From positions 62,001 through 126,000 of the forward strand of contig CAVVVF010000009.1 in assembly GCA_963751665.1 (NCBI GenBank): DNA of 64,000 bases, given 5' to 3'. The position numbers were made by a program, and so were the translations under genes. This DNA comes from AC-69 sp963751665. GTDB taxonomy: Bacteria; Actinomycetota; UBA4738; HRBIN12. Shown one piece after another: positions 48,636 to 58,028 of the stretch. Each line of letters starts with the position of its first letter. Within the stretch, counting starts at the first letter, position 1. The notes under the pieces were generated by a model, which saw only the letters and a program-made list of their open reading frames with translations, searched no databases and was not told the DNA's origin.

Positions 48636-49545
48636 CGCCCGGGCCTCCGCGACGCGGGCCGAAGCGGTCGGCGGGGGGCTGGTCGCTTTGGCTGCCCTGT
48701 GCTTCGGCGCCGTCGTCGTCCTGGGGAAGCACGAGCTCGAGAGCGGCATCACCGTGTACTCGCTCCTCGCCATCCGATTCGGGATCGCCGCCGTCGTGCT
48801 CCTCGTGCTGCTGATCGCGCTCCGCCGTCCGCTCGCGGCGGCGGAGGGCGAGCGGGCCGGGCTCGCGGTGCTCGCCGTTTGCGGCTACGCCGTGGAGGCG
48901 ACGCTGTTCTTCCTGGCGCTCGAGCACGGGACCGCGGCCGCCGTGACGCTGCTGTTCTTCGTCTATCCCGTGGTGGTGACGCTCATGTCGTGGATGGTGG
49001 GGAGCGGCCGTCCGAGGCCGCTCACGCTCCTCGCGCTGGCGTCCGCGGTGACGGGCGCGGTGGTGGTCGTGGTGACCGGGAGCGGACTGTCGATCCAGGC
49101 GCGAGGGGTGGTCGCGGCGCTCGGCGCCGCGACCACCTACAGCGCCTACCTGGTCGGGACCGATCGCGTGTTGCGTCGTACGAGCCCCCTCACGAGCGCG
49201 ATGTGGGTGAGCGCGGGCGCATCGCTCGGCCTGTTCGCGTTCGCGACGCTCACCGGGAACGGCACGATCCCGTCCGGATGGAGCGAGTGGTGGCCGGTGA
49301 TCGGCATGGGCTTGGCCACCGCGGCGGCGTTCGCCTGCCTCCTGGAGGGCATCCGGCGGGTCGGCGCCGTGCGGACGGCGATCGTGTCCGCGATGGAGCC
49401 GCTCGCCGCCGCGGCACTGGCCGTGCTGTTCCTCGGCGAGTCCGTCACCGGCGGCATCGCGCTCGGCGGCCCGCTGATCCTGGTGGGCGCTGTCGTCGCC
49501 AGCCTGTCCCGGCCCACGACGGTGCAGGAGCAGCAGGTCCCGTAG
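48622..49545 (+). CDS. EamA/DMT-family exporter
   Basis: Intact, 307 aa, ten hydrophobic segments in two EamA repeats (ALCFGAVVVLGKHELESGI opening the first; AATTYSAYLVGTDRVL opening the second, ending MEPLAAAALAVLFLGE). Family members export amino acids or related metabolites; the substrate cannot be inferred. Overlaps the AlaX gene, so the two are cotranscribed. Confidence 0.9.
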   Translation: MSTGSARASATRAEAVGGGLVALAALCFGAVVVLGKHELESGITVYSLLAIRFGIAAVVLLVLLIALRRPLAAAEGERAGLAVLAVCGYAVEATLFFLALEHGTAAAVTLLFFVYPVVVTLMSWMVGSGRPRPLTLLALASAVTGAVVVVVTGSGLSIQARGVVAALGAATTYSAYLVGTDRVLRRTSPLTSAMWVSAGASLGLFAFATLTGNGTIPSGWSEWWPVIGMGLATAAAFACLLEGIRRVGAVRTAIVSAMEPLAAAALAVLFLGESVTGGIALGGPLILVGAVVASLSRPTTVQEQQVP

Positions 49546-49597
49546 CCGGACGAGCGCGCGGCGGGCTGGAGTACGCTCAGGCCGGAAGGAGCCCCGG

Positions 49598-50275
49598 GTG
49601 GACCGGACGATCGCGTTCCTGTTCGACCTCGACGGCACGCTCGTCGACAGCGTGTACCAGCACGTCCTGGCGTGGCAGGACGCGCTCGACCACGTGGGCA
49701 TCGAGCTCTCGGTGTGGCGGATCCACCGCAAGATCGGGATGAGCGGCGGCCTGTTCGCGAACGCGCTCCTTCGGGAGACCGGGCGCGAGGTCAGCGCCCA
49801 GGAGCGGGAGCGCCTGAAGAAGTTCCACGCCGAGGCGTACGAGCAGCGGGCCGGGCAGGTGCGCCTGCTGCCGGGCTCCCGCGAGCTCCTGGCGTACCTC
49901 TCGGACGCGGGGGTCCCGTGGGCCATCGCCACGAGCGGAGGCATGGAGAGCGCCGGCCGCGTGCTGCCGCTCCTTCAGGTTCCCGACGACGTCCCCGTCG
50001 TGACGCGCGACCAGGTGGCCTACGCCAAGCCGGACCCGGACCTGTTCCTGGCCGCCGCCGAGCGATTGGGCGTCGACGTCACCGAGTCGGTCGTCGTCGG
50101 GGACAGCGTGTGGGACCTGCTCGCCGCTCGACGCGCCAGGGCCCTGGGCGTCGGCCTGCTCTCGGGCGGCTACGGGCAGGACGAGCTGGAGCGCGCCGGG
50201 GCCTACCGCGTGTACGAGGACCCGGCCGACCTCCTCCGCCACCTCGACGAGGTGGGCGTTCGTCACCGGGCATAG
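49598..50275 (+). CDS. HAD-superfamily phosphatase
   Basis: Intact, 225 aa. Motif I FDLDGTLVDS with Asp10/Asp12, motif II ATSGG, motif III Lys in AKPDPDLF, motif IV VVGDSVWDLLAA. A helical cap lies between motifs I and II (residues 20-85). It resembles phosphoglycolate phosphatase/beta-phosphoglucomutase-like enzymes. A ribosome site (GGAAGGA) precedes GTG 49598. Confidence 0.92.
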   Translation: MDRTIAFLFDLDGTLVDSVYQHVLAWQDALDHVGIELSVWRIHRKIGMSGGLFANALLRETGREVSAQERERLKKFHAEAYEQRAGQVRLLPGSRELLAYLSDAGVPWAIATSGGMESAGRVLPLLQVPDDVPVVTRDQVAYAKPDPDLFLAAAERLGVDVTESVVVGDSVWDLLAARRARALGVGLLSGGYGQDELERAGAYRVYEDPADLLRHLDEVGVRHRA

Positions 50276-50308
50276 TCGTGCCATGCCGCTAGAGAGGCTG
50301 GCCGGAGT

Positions 50309-51214
50309 CTAGTCCGACCCCGGCTCGACGACCTCCTCGAGCCATCCGGTCACGGCGGCCATCCACCGGTCGGGATCCTCGATCATCGGGACGTGTCCCA
50401 CCCGCGGGAGCAGGCGAACCCGCCAGTTCGGGTGGCTGGCGATGGCGGCCTGCGCGAACGCCACCGGCACCAGCCGGTCGCCGTAGCCGTGGATCACGAG
50501 GACCGGGCACTTCACGCGATCCAGGACCTTGCGGGCCAGCTCGCCGCGCTCGCCCAGGCGAAGGAGCGAGCGGGCCGCCTCCACAAGGGCTGGTCCGATG
50601 TCCGGATCCTTCTGCCGCTCGAGCAGCTGGTCGATGTGCGCCCTCACGAGCTCCTCGGGCACGGTGGAAGGGTTCACGGTGACGATCCGGAACCCCAGGC
50701 GCACGATGCGCTCGGCCGACATCGCGGTGAACCGCTTCCTGGCCACCCACTCGCCGATCCCCGGGGCTCGATACAGGGCGAAGCCGGTCAGGACCAGGGC
50801 CGACGGCACGCCCCCCCGGGCCCACGGGAACACCGACGAGCTCAGCACGACGCCCTCAGCCGACGCCGGCTCGTAGGCTGCCTGGAGCATGGCGATGGCG
50901 CCGCCCATGGAGTTGCCGACCAGGACCGCCGGCCCCCCGATCACCTCGTCGATGAATCGCGCCAGCAGCACCTGGTTCGCGCTGAGCTTGCTGCTCCGCC
51001 CGTCGCGGGGCGTGCGACCGAAGCCGGCCAGGTCGAGCGCGAGCACCCGGCCGTGCTCGGACAGGCGCCGCCCGACCAGCGCCCAGCTGAGGTAGGAGCC
51101 GCCGAGGCCGTGGATCAGGACGAAGCTCCGTCCCGGGGGCCCCTCCCACTCCACGTAATGGACCGGTCCGTCCAGGTCGACGAACCGGCTCTCCGGGATG
51201 TCGAGCTCGCCCAC
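50309..51214 (-). CDS. Alpha/beta hydrolase
   Basis: Intact, 301 aa. Oxyanion motif IHGLGGSYLSW, nucleophile Ser in VGNSMGGAIAM, acid in HGYGDRLVP and His in VGHVPMIEDP. A hydrophobic cap region is inserted (residues 140-190). Substrate unknown; the closest general type is the epoxide-hydrolase/lipase-like group. Converges on the HAD gene. Confidence 0.9.
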   Translation of the reverse strand: MGELDIPESRFVDLDGPVHYVEWEGPPGRSFVLIHGLGGSYLSWALVGRRLSEHGRVLALDLAGFGRTPRDGRSSKLSANQVLLARFIDEVIGGPAVLVGNSMGGAIAMLQAAYEPASAEGVVLSSSVFPWARGGVPSALVLTGFALYRAPGIGEWVARKRFTAMSAERIVRLGFRIVTVNPSTVPEELVRAHIDQLLERQKDPDIGPALVEAARSLLRLGERGELARKVLDRVKCPVLVIHGYGDRLVPVAFAQAAIASHPNWRVRLLPRVGHVPMIEDPDRWMAAVTGWLEEVVEPGSD

Positions 51215-51282
51215 GGGCCAAGCGTACTGCCGGGACCCGGCGAGCAGGTCAGACCGTTCCGGACCGGTCGGCCAGCTTGCCG

Positions 51283-51663
51283 CTAAGGATTGACCACCTC
51301 GGTCTTCCTGGCGACGATGGCGGCCAAGACTTCCCGCTTTTCGCGCTCCGGCACTTTGAAGTGGTCGAGGGCGTTGGCGATCTCCGCGCCGACCTCGTCG
51401 AACTCCTCAGACGTGAGGTGGAGATCCTTGTGCGCTTCGTGCATGTCCTTGCCGGTGTATTCGAAGGGCCCGCCGGCCGCTTGGCAGAGCCAGAGCGTCC
51501 GCATGAATTTCAGGCCTGGCAACTGACCCGATGCGTTCCATTCCTTCAGGTGGGGGTTCACATTCAGCTTCGGATTCTTGACGATCTCGTCGCTGAAGCG
51601 GTCGACGACCATGGCGATGGCGTTGACGCCCCCGATCCGTTCGTACAGGCTCTTCTCGATCAT
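51283..51663 (-). CDS. Group 1 truncated haemoglobin
   Basis: Intact, 126 aa, 2-on-2 globin. Opening SLYERIGGVNAIAMVVDRF, the GG motif AAGGPFEYTGKDM and proximal His in HEAHKDLHLTSEEF. The B10 position, Tyr in mycobacterial HbN, reads Ser (DRFSDE), so oxygen/NO chemistry may differ. Strong ribosome site (GGAGG) on the minus strand. Divergent from the RidA gene with 134 bp between. Confidence 0.9.
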   Translation of the reverse strand: MIEKSLYERIGGVNAIAMVVDRFSDEIVKNPKLNVNPHLKEWNASGQLPGLKFMRTLWLCQAAGGPFEYTGKDMHEAHKDLHLTSEEFDEVGAEIANALDHFKVPEREKREVLAAIVARKTEVVNP

Positions 51664-51797
51664 CGTTCCTCCCTCCACACACCGCGGACTATGTGTACTA
51701 CGGGCGCGCGCCGCAGTCGGACTGAGTTTGGAATCGCGCCTGGTGTGACACCCTCCTCTCGAAGGCTCGACACGGATCGGATGAGGGGAGCGGATCG

Positions 51798-52187
51798 ATG
51801 AGGAAGCGTGTTGAGGCGAACCGGCCGTGGGCGAAGGTGATGGGCTACTCGCGCGCCGTGCGGGTCGGGAACGTCGTCGAGGTCTCCGGCACGGCGGCCG
51901 CCGCGCCCGACGGCAGCGTCCTCTCACCGGGCGACGTCGAGGGCCAGACCCGCGCGGCCTTGGCCACGATAGGAGAAGCGCTGGGAGAGCTGGGAGCCTC
52001 GTTCGCCGACGTGGTCAGGACCCGCGTCCTCCTGGCCGATGCGTCGCGCTGGGAGGAGGCCGCGCGGGCCCACGGCGAGGTGTTCCGCGACGTCCGTCCG
52101 GCCAACACGACGATGGGCGGCCTCGAGTTCATCGATCCCGCCATCCTGGTCGAGGTGGAGGTCTCCGCCGTCGTCGAGCCCGGCTAG
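51798..52187 (+). CDS. RidA/YjgF-family protein lacking the catalytic arginine
   Basis: Intact, 129 aa trimeric-barrel protein. The usual G(x)VVEVSGTAA opening and GGLEFIDPAILVEVEVSAV end are present. At the position of the imine-deaminase Arg (R-P-A-R-T/S in RidA) the sequence is RPANTT, so Asn replaces Arg. It therefore probably does not hydrolyse 2-aminoacrylate and fits one of the Rid subfamilies of unknown function. The MoaD-propeller gene starts 10 nt after its stop. Confidence 0.88.
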   Translation: MRKRVEANRPWAKVMGYSRAVRVGNVVEVSGTAAAAPDGSVLSPGDVEGQTRAALATIGEALGELGASFADVVRTRVLLADASRWEEAARAHGEVFRDVRPANTTMGGLEFIDPAILVEVEVSAVVEPG

Positions 52188-52197
52188 ACTTCGCCGT

Positions 52198-53532
52198 ATG
52201 GCGATCGTGGCGCTCCGGCCCCCACTCCGCGACCTTGTGGGCGGGCGATGGGAGATCGAGGTCGAGGGCGCGACGGTGGCCGACGTCCTTCGGTCGCTCG
52301 AGCGCTCCAACCCCCGCCTCGCGGGCTGGGTCCTGGACGAGCAGGGCAGGATCCGAGAACACATCGCGGTGTTCGTGAACAAGGAACGGGCGGCGTCCGA
52401 CGCCACGGTGTCCGCGTTCGACCGGGTCCACGTGCTCCCGGCCATCTCCGGTGGCTCGGGCACGACCGAGGTGCTGGTGGGCACCCGCAAGGGCCTGTTC
52501 GTCCTGCGTGGGGAACGAGGTGGTTCCATGCACGTCGCCGCCCGGCGGTTCTCCGGACAGACCGTCGAGTTCGCCGTCCGCGATCCGCGGAACGGCCGCT
52601 CCTTCGCCTCGGTCACCCACGGCCAGTTCGGCCCCCGGCTGTACTTCACCGACGACCCCACGGCCGAGGACTGGGAGCAGGCCGAGGGTCCGGCGTTTCC
52701 CGAGACCGACGGGGCGGCGGTGGAACGGATCTGGATCGTGCAGCCCGGCGAGGAGGACGGCGTGCTGTGGGCCGGGGTGGCCCCCGCCGCGCTGTTTCGA
52801 AGCGAGGACGGCGGCCGCACGTGGGCGCTGAACCGGGGTCTGTGGGATCAACCGGGGCGCGAGAACTGGCAACCGGGGCAGGGTGGCCTCGCCCTCCACT
52901 CCATCTGTCCGTGGCCCGGCGATCCGGACCGCATGGCCATCGGCATCTCCGCAGTGGGGGTCTGGCTGACCGACGACGGTGGGCGGAGTTGGCGCCACGG
53001 CAACAAGGGCCTCGTGCCCCGATACGTCCCGGAGGAGGCCCGTGAGACGACGCAGGATCTCTGCGTCCACAACATGTACCGGTCGCCGGTCGCGCCGGAG
53101 CGCCTGTTCATGCAGTTCCACGGCGGCGTGTATCGCTCCGACGATTGCGGCGAGACCTGGCTCGACATCGCCGAGGGCCTGCCGTCGGACTTCGGCTTCC
53201 CGCTGGTCATGCACCCGCGGGACCCCGATCGAGCGTTCGTCATCCCGCTGGTCGCCGACCGCGACCGGGTCACGCCCGAGGGCAAGGTGCGCGTGTACGA
53301 GACCGGCGATGCGGGCGCGACCTGGGAACCGCGAGGCCAGGGGCTCCCGAACGAACAGGCGTACCTGACCGTCCTTCGCCAGGCCTTCGGGCACGACGGC
53401 GGCGATCCGCTGGGCCTGTACTTCGGCGCTACGTCGGGCGAGCTGTTCGGCTCTGCCGACGGCGGCCGGACGTGGAGGACGGTGGCCCAGCACCTGGCCC
53501 CCGTGACCTCCGTCCGCGTCTGGTCTGCCTGA
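52198..53532 (+). CDS. MoaD/ThiS-like ubiquitin-fold domain fused to a BNR/sialidase-type beta-propeller
   Basis: One uninterrupted frame of 444 aa. Residues 1-86 are a MoaD/ThiS beta-grasp domain (VALRPPLRDLVGG, AFDRVHVLPAISGG). The terminal Gly-Gly, which carries the thiocarboxylate in MoaD, is at 85-86 but is not terminal: S-G-T-T-E-V leads straight into a propeller with repeated Asp-box motifs (SEDGGRTW, TDDGGRSW, SDDCGETW, SADGGRTW). In related genomes the two parts are often separate adjacent genes. Function unknown; a cytosolic propeller with a sulfur-carrier or conjugation domain is the straightforward description. Confidence 0.85.
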   Translation: MAIVALRPPLRDLVGGRWEIEVEGATVADVLRSLERSNPRLAGWVLDEQGRIREHIAVFVNKERAASDATVSAFDRVHVLPAISGGSGTTEVLVGTRKGLFVLRGERGGSMHVAARRFSGQTVEFAVRDPRNGRSFASVTHGQFGPRLYFTDDPTAEDWEQAEGPAFPETDGAAVERIWIVQPGEEDGVLWAGVAPAALFRSEDGGRTWALNRGLWDQPGRENWQPGQGGLALHSICPWPGDPDRMAIGISAVGVWLTDDGGRSWRHGNKGLVPRYVPEEARETTQDLCVHNMYRSPVAPERLFMQFHGGVYRSDDCGETWLDIAEGLPSDFGFPLVMHPRDPDRAFVIPLVADRDRVTPEGKVRVYETGDAGATWEPRGQGLPNEQAYLTVLRQAFGHDGGDPLGLYFGATSGELFGSADGGRTWRTVAQHLAPVTSVRVWSA

Positions 53533-54008
53533 TGCCGGCGAAGGCGAATGCGAAGCTCCGGCCGCTGTGGGCCTGCCCACGGTGCGGGCAACGGTTCGTT
53601 TCGCCCAACATGTGGCACTCCTGCGTCCGGATGACCGTCGGCGATCACATGCGGGGCCGCCCGAAAGAGGTAGTGGACCTGTACCGCCGGTTCGCCAGGA
53701 TGGTTCGCGAACTGGGGCCGGGGGTGAAGGCGGTGGCGGTGAAGACCGGGATCGGATTCATGGTCCGGGTCCGGTTCGCCGGTGCCGTCCTGCAGAAGGG
53801 CGGCCTGCGCGCGAACTTCTGGCTGAAGAGGAGGATCGAGAGCCCGCGGTTCGCCAAGGTCGAGTTCATCCCACCGAACAACTACATCTACTCCTTCCAC
53901 GTTCGCTCCCCGGACGACCTGGACGACGAGGTCCGCGGGTGGCTGGGGGAGGCCTACCGGGTGGGCATCCAGGAGTACCTGAGCTCGAAGGTAGCGGCGA
54001 AGCCCTGA
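53532..54008 (+). CDS. DUF5655-domain protein with N-terminal zinc-ribbon-like motif
   Basis: Intact, 158 aa. ATG 53532 overlaps the previous stop (TGATG). N terminus WACPRCGQRFVSPNMWHSC has a C-x2-C plus H-x-C arrangement suitable for zinc. The DUF5655 body follows (KEVVDLYRRFARMVRELGPGVKAVAVKTGIGFMVRVRF in parts, ending YIYSFHVRSPDDLDDEVRGW). Often linked to transport or nuclease genes elsewhere, with no known activity. Confidence 0.85.
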   Translation: MPAKANAKLRPLWACPRCGQRFVSPNMWHSCVRMTVGDHMRGRPKEVVDLYRRFARMVRELGPGVKAVAVKTGIGFMVRVRFAGAVLQKGGLRANFWLKRRIESPRFAKVEFIPPNNYIYSFHVRSPDDLDDEVRGWLGEAYRVGIQEYLSSKVAAKP

Positions 54009-54022
54009 CGCTCCTCCCCGCG

Positions 54023-54028
54023 TAGCAT
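54023..54028 (+). promoter_or_regulatory. -10 box before DUF2236 gene, leaderless type
   Basis: TAGCAT ends 7 nt before GTG 54036, the same spacing as at znuA and the M20 gene. Confidence 0.4.
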
Positions 54029-54035
54029 CGCCATC

Positions 54036-54941
54036 GTGGTCACGACCGCCGTGCCGAGCGTCTCCGGCGTGTTCCGAGGGTTCCCCAGACCCGTACCGGG
54101 CCGACCGGGTGACCCGGGCCTGTTCGGGCCGGGTTCCATGGTGTGGCGGGTGAACGGCGAGACCGCCATGCTTCTGGGCTCGGGGCGGGCCCTGCTGATG
54201 CAGATCGCCCATCCCATGGTCGCCGCCGGCGTGGCCGACCACAGTGACTTCGAGGCGGGAGCGTTCGACCGGCTATGGCGAACGCTCGACGCGGTCCTCA
54301 CGGTGGCCTTCGGAGACACCGAGCAGGCGATCGCCGCGGCGGACCACGTGACCGAGATCCACCGACGGGTGGGCGGAAGCCGCGGCGGACGGTCCTATTC
54401 GGCCCTCGACCCGGGCCTCTTGCTGTGGGTCCACGCCACCCTGGTGGACACGGCGCTCGTCACGTATCGGCGTTTCGTGGGACCGCTCGCGCCGGGAGAC
54501 CAGGAGCGGTACTACCAGGAGATGAAGCGCTTCGCCGGCGCCTTCGGGGTTCCCCCGGAGATCCTGCCCGGGGATCTCGCCGGGTTCCGCCGATACGTGC
54601 AGGAGGCGGTGGCCACCCTCGAGGTGACCCCCCAGGCCCGCCGCCTTGCGAGCGGGATCCTGGCCCCTCCCGCACCCGCCCTCCTGGCGCCGGTCCGTGG
54701 CCTGCTCCGGGCGAGCACCGTCGGGCTCCTCCCAGGGCGGCTCCGAGGGGCGTTCGGCTTGGCCTGGGGCCCGGCCCGTGACCGGGCCCTGGAGTTGGCC
54801 GCCGGGGCCGTCCGTCGAACCCTCCCGGCGCTGCCGTCGAAGGTACGGATGTGGCCCCACGCCAGGGGCGGCGATGGCTCGTTCGGACCCGAAAAGCCGC
54901 TGGTAGCTGGGGGAATAGACCAGGTCGTCACGATGTCTTAA
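54036..54941 (+). CDS. Oxygenase MpaB/latex-clearing-protein-family (DUF2236) protein
   Basis: Intact, 301 aa, all-helical haem-binding family that includes the latex-clearing protein Lcp and fungal MpaB. Conserved motifs: MLLGSGRALLMQIAHPMVAAGVADHS in parts, with the His that ligates haem in relatives, DRLWRTLD, and LLWVHATLVDTAL. The substrate is unknown; most actinobacterial members are uncharacterised. GTG start, predicted leaderless. Confidence 0.88.
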   Translation: MVTTAVPSVSGVFRGFPRPVPGRPGDPGLFGPGSMVWRVNGETAMLLGSGRALLMQIAHPMVAAGVADHSDFEAGAFDRLWRTLDAVLTVAFGDTEQAIAAADHVTEIHRRVGGSRGGRSYSALDPGLLLWVHATLVDTALVTYRRFVGPLAPGDQERYYQEMKRFAGAFGVPPEILPGDLAGFRRYVQEAVATLEVTPQARRLASGILAPPAPALLAPVRGLLRASTVGLLPGRLRGAFGLAWGPARDRALELAAGAVRRTLPALPSKVRMWPHARGGDGSFGPEKPLVAGGIDQVVTMS

Positions 54942-54953
54942 CAAGTGGCGGCC

Positions 54954-54982
54954 TTTACAAGGGGTGGGACCGCCCGTACCAT
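54954..54982 (+). promoter_or_regulatory. Candidate promoter of the sigma-factor gene
   Basis: TTTACA (54954-54959), 17 nt, TACCAT (54977-54982), leaving a leader of about 130 nt. A second possible -10, TACTAT at 55037-55042, has a weak -35 (TTTTCG). Nothing else is seen in the 175-bp gap. Confidence 0.4.
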
Positions 54983-55116
54983 GGGAAACGCGGAATGCCA
55001 CCGGTAGCTCCATTTTCGAGCGCCCGCCTGCCGACGTACTATGTAAGGTCCCCGAGACCTCCCCGAGCGAGTAACCACGCCCTGGGGAGACCCGGAGGAG
55101 GAGAGTGAAGGACTAG

Positions 55117-56046
<930 letters not shown>

Positions 56047-56069
56047 GGCGCCGCGAGCTCATCACCGGC

Positions 56070-56109
56070 GGGGGCCGGTCCGCGAACGCGGACCGGCCCC
56101 CTTTCGTTT
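56070..56109 (+). terminator. Rho-independent terminator after the sigma-factor gene
   Basis: A 14-bp perfect stem (GGGGGCCGGTCCGC, 56070-56083, with its complement 56088-56101), loop GAAC, then TTTCGTTT. It begins 24 nt after the stop. Confidence 0.9.
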
Positions 56110-56145
56110 CACTGAGGCGGCCGACCGGCCGCCGGACCTTCGTTA

Positions 56146-57303
56146 TCAGCCGACGCCGGAGCCGACCTCGGTCTGCACCTCCTGGGGGAGCGACGTCGGC
56201 GAGGGTGGAGCGGGCGCCCGGCTCGCCGCGGCCGTCACGCCCGAGACGAGTGGCACGCTCGCGTCGGTACGAACGTCGAAGGCCGTGAGGTCCAGCGCCT
56301 CCCCACATCCTCCCGTGCCCACCAGCACCTGCGAGCGGTCGAGCCAGCCCAGCACCCGCGTGGGCCCGGACGCATCGGGAAGGACCGGGATCAGCCGGCG
56401 GTCCGCCCCACGTACCATGGCCCGGCTGTCGGCGCAGGAGGTTCCGAGCGTGAGTCCCAGGAATCGTCCCGTCCTGCTGGGCGGTTGGAACACCGACATG
56501 ACGCGCTGGCCCGGCTGGCCCCTCCAGAGCCACCGGACGAAGCTGCGGTTCGCCAGGTCCAGGGCCAGGACCTCCGGGTGCCCGTCCGCGTGCTGGGCCG
56601 CGTAGACGAGCGCCCGCCCGTCCGGAGAGAACTCGAGCGCGCCGAACTCGGTCCCCTCCTTGCTGAACACCAGGCGCTTGGGGTCCTCCCCGAGGTTCGA
56701 CGAGAGCCAGATCGATTGCCGGCCGTTGCGCTCCGCCACGAAAGCCAGGGCCAGGCCGGAGGGGTGGTAGGTCACGCTCAGATACGAGACCCCGTGCAAC
56801 GGCGAGATGTCGAAGATCCCTTTTTGGTCGAGGTAGCGCTTGTCGAGCTCGGTCCCGTCGCCGGAGACGAACACCACGGCCGTGCCCATGGGATGGCCCC
56901 ATGCCGCCGGGCCGGGCTGGACGTCGAGCGGGGCCCGGAGGGTCTGGCCGCCGATCGCCTCCATGTGCAGGCCGCCGAGGAGGACTCGATCCCCCAGCGG
57001 GCCCCACACGAAAGGCCCCGGGTCCGCTGCTTCGAACAGGCAGGTCAGCGCGCCGCTCGAGGGATCGAGGGCCCACGCCCGCCCCTCGGCGGCGAAGGCC
57101 ACGGACTGGGCGGCCTTGGATGAGCGATTGGGACAGCCCTTGGGCAGCGGGTCTCCTGAGGCGAGGAGCGTCCGAACGCCTGGCGTCCCGGAGCCGGGCC
57201 CTCCGGTGTTCGGCGGGCCGCTGGGCGTGCCGGTCGAGGACGTGCAGGCCGCCAACACGACCAACGACGCGGCCAGTCCGGCTCGGAGCCTTCCCGCTCT
57301 CAC
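56146..57303 (-). CDS. Predicted lipoprotein with TolB-like beta-propeller
   Basis: Intact, 385 aa from GTG 57303. Signal peptide LRAGLAASLVVLAACTSS with lipobox LAAC. The body has repeated WD40/TolB-like strands (FSPDGRALVYAAQ, YHPSGLALAFVAERNGRQSIWL in parts, GPLGDRVLLGG). A Ser/Pro/Thr-rich tail closes it. Probably a surface or periplasm-side protein-interaction scaffold; the specific role is unknown. Divergent from the hydrolase at 57405. Confidence 0.82.
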   Translation of the reverse strand: MRAGRLRAGLAASLVVLAACTSSTGTPSGPPNTGGPGSGTPGVRTLLASGDPLPKGCPNRSSKAAQSVAFAAEGRAWALDPSSGALTCLFEAADPGPFVWGPLGDRVLLGGLHMEAIGGQTLRAPLDVQPGPAAWGHPMGTAVVFVSGDGTELDKRYLDQKGIFDISPLHGVSYLSVTYHPSGLALAFVAERNGRQSIWLSSNLGEDPKRLVFSKEGTEFGALEFSPDGRALVYAAQHADGHPEVLALDLANRSFVRWLWRGQPGQRVMSVFQPPSRTGRFLGLTLGTSCADSRAMVRGADRRLIPVLPDASGPTRVLGWLDRSQVLVGTGGCGEALDLTAFDVRTDASVPLVSGVTAAASRAPAPPSPTSLPQEVQTEVGSGVG

Positions 57304-57404
57304 AGACTCTCCCAACGGCCAACTGTACCGCCTGACCACCGCCGCAGGAGCCCGGTTCCCGCGCAGCGCGTGTTTGTGGTTCGCTGAGCCGTCGGAGGGT
57401 CGCG

Positions 57405-58028
57405 ATGAGCCAGGTCGAGATCGGGTCCGGCCGGGTCGCGCTGCCCGGCGAGCTGACGGTCCCTCCTGATGCCGTCGGGATCGCCGTGTTCGCGCATGGC
57501 ACCGGGAGCAGCCGCCTGTCGCCACGGAACGTCGCCGTGGCCCGAGCGCTGAACGAACGGGGGATCGCCACGCTGTTGTTCGATCTGCTCACGCCGGCGG
57601 AGGCCAACGAGCGCGGGAACGTGTTCGACATCGATCTCCTGTCCGACCGGCTCGAAGCCGCCGTCCGGTGGGCCATGGCCCGGCAGGAAACGGCAGGGCT
57701 CCCCGTCGGCCTGTTCGGCGCCAGCACCGGCGCGGCCGCGGCCCTGGTCGTCTCGGCGCGCCTCTCGCCGGGGATCGCCGCCGTGGTCTCTCGAGGAGGT
57801 CGTCCCGACCTGGCGGGTGCGGCCCTGGAACAGGTCACCGGCCCGACGCTCCTCGTCGTCGGGGGCGAGGACCCCGTGGTGGTGGAGGTGAATCGTGAGG
57901 CCTTACTGCTGCTCCGCTCCAAGAAGCGCCTGGAGGTGATCCCAGGCGCGGGTCACCTGTTCGAGGAACCGGGAGCCCTGGAACGCGTCGCCGAGCTCGC
58001 CGCGGATTGGTTCCTCCGGCACTTCTAG
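57405..58028 (+). CDS. Dienelactone-hydrolase-like alpha/beta hydrolase
   Basis: Intact, 207 aa. Oxyanion segment VFAHGTGSSRLSPRN, nucleophile Ser in FGASTGAAAAL, acid in VVGGEDPVV and His in IPGAGHLFEEPGAL. This small subfamily is often fused to or beside phosphoribosyltransferase domains; none is present here. Its end overlaps the convergent plsC gene by 4 bp. Confidence 0.9.
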   Translation: MSQVEIGSGRVALPGELTVPPDAVGIAVFAHGTGSSRLSPRNVAVARALNERGIATLLFDLLTPAEANERGNVFDIDLLSDRLEAAVRWAMARQETAGLPVGLFGASTGAAAALVVSARLSPGIAAVVSRGGRPDLAGAALEQVTGPTLLVVGGEDPVVVEVNREALLLLRSKKRLEVIPGAGHLFEEPGALERVAELAADWFLRHF

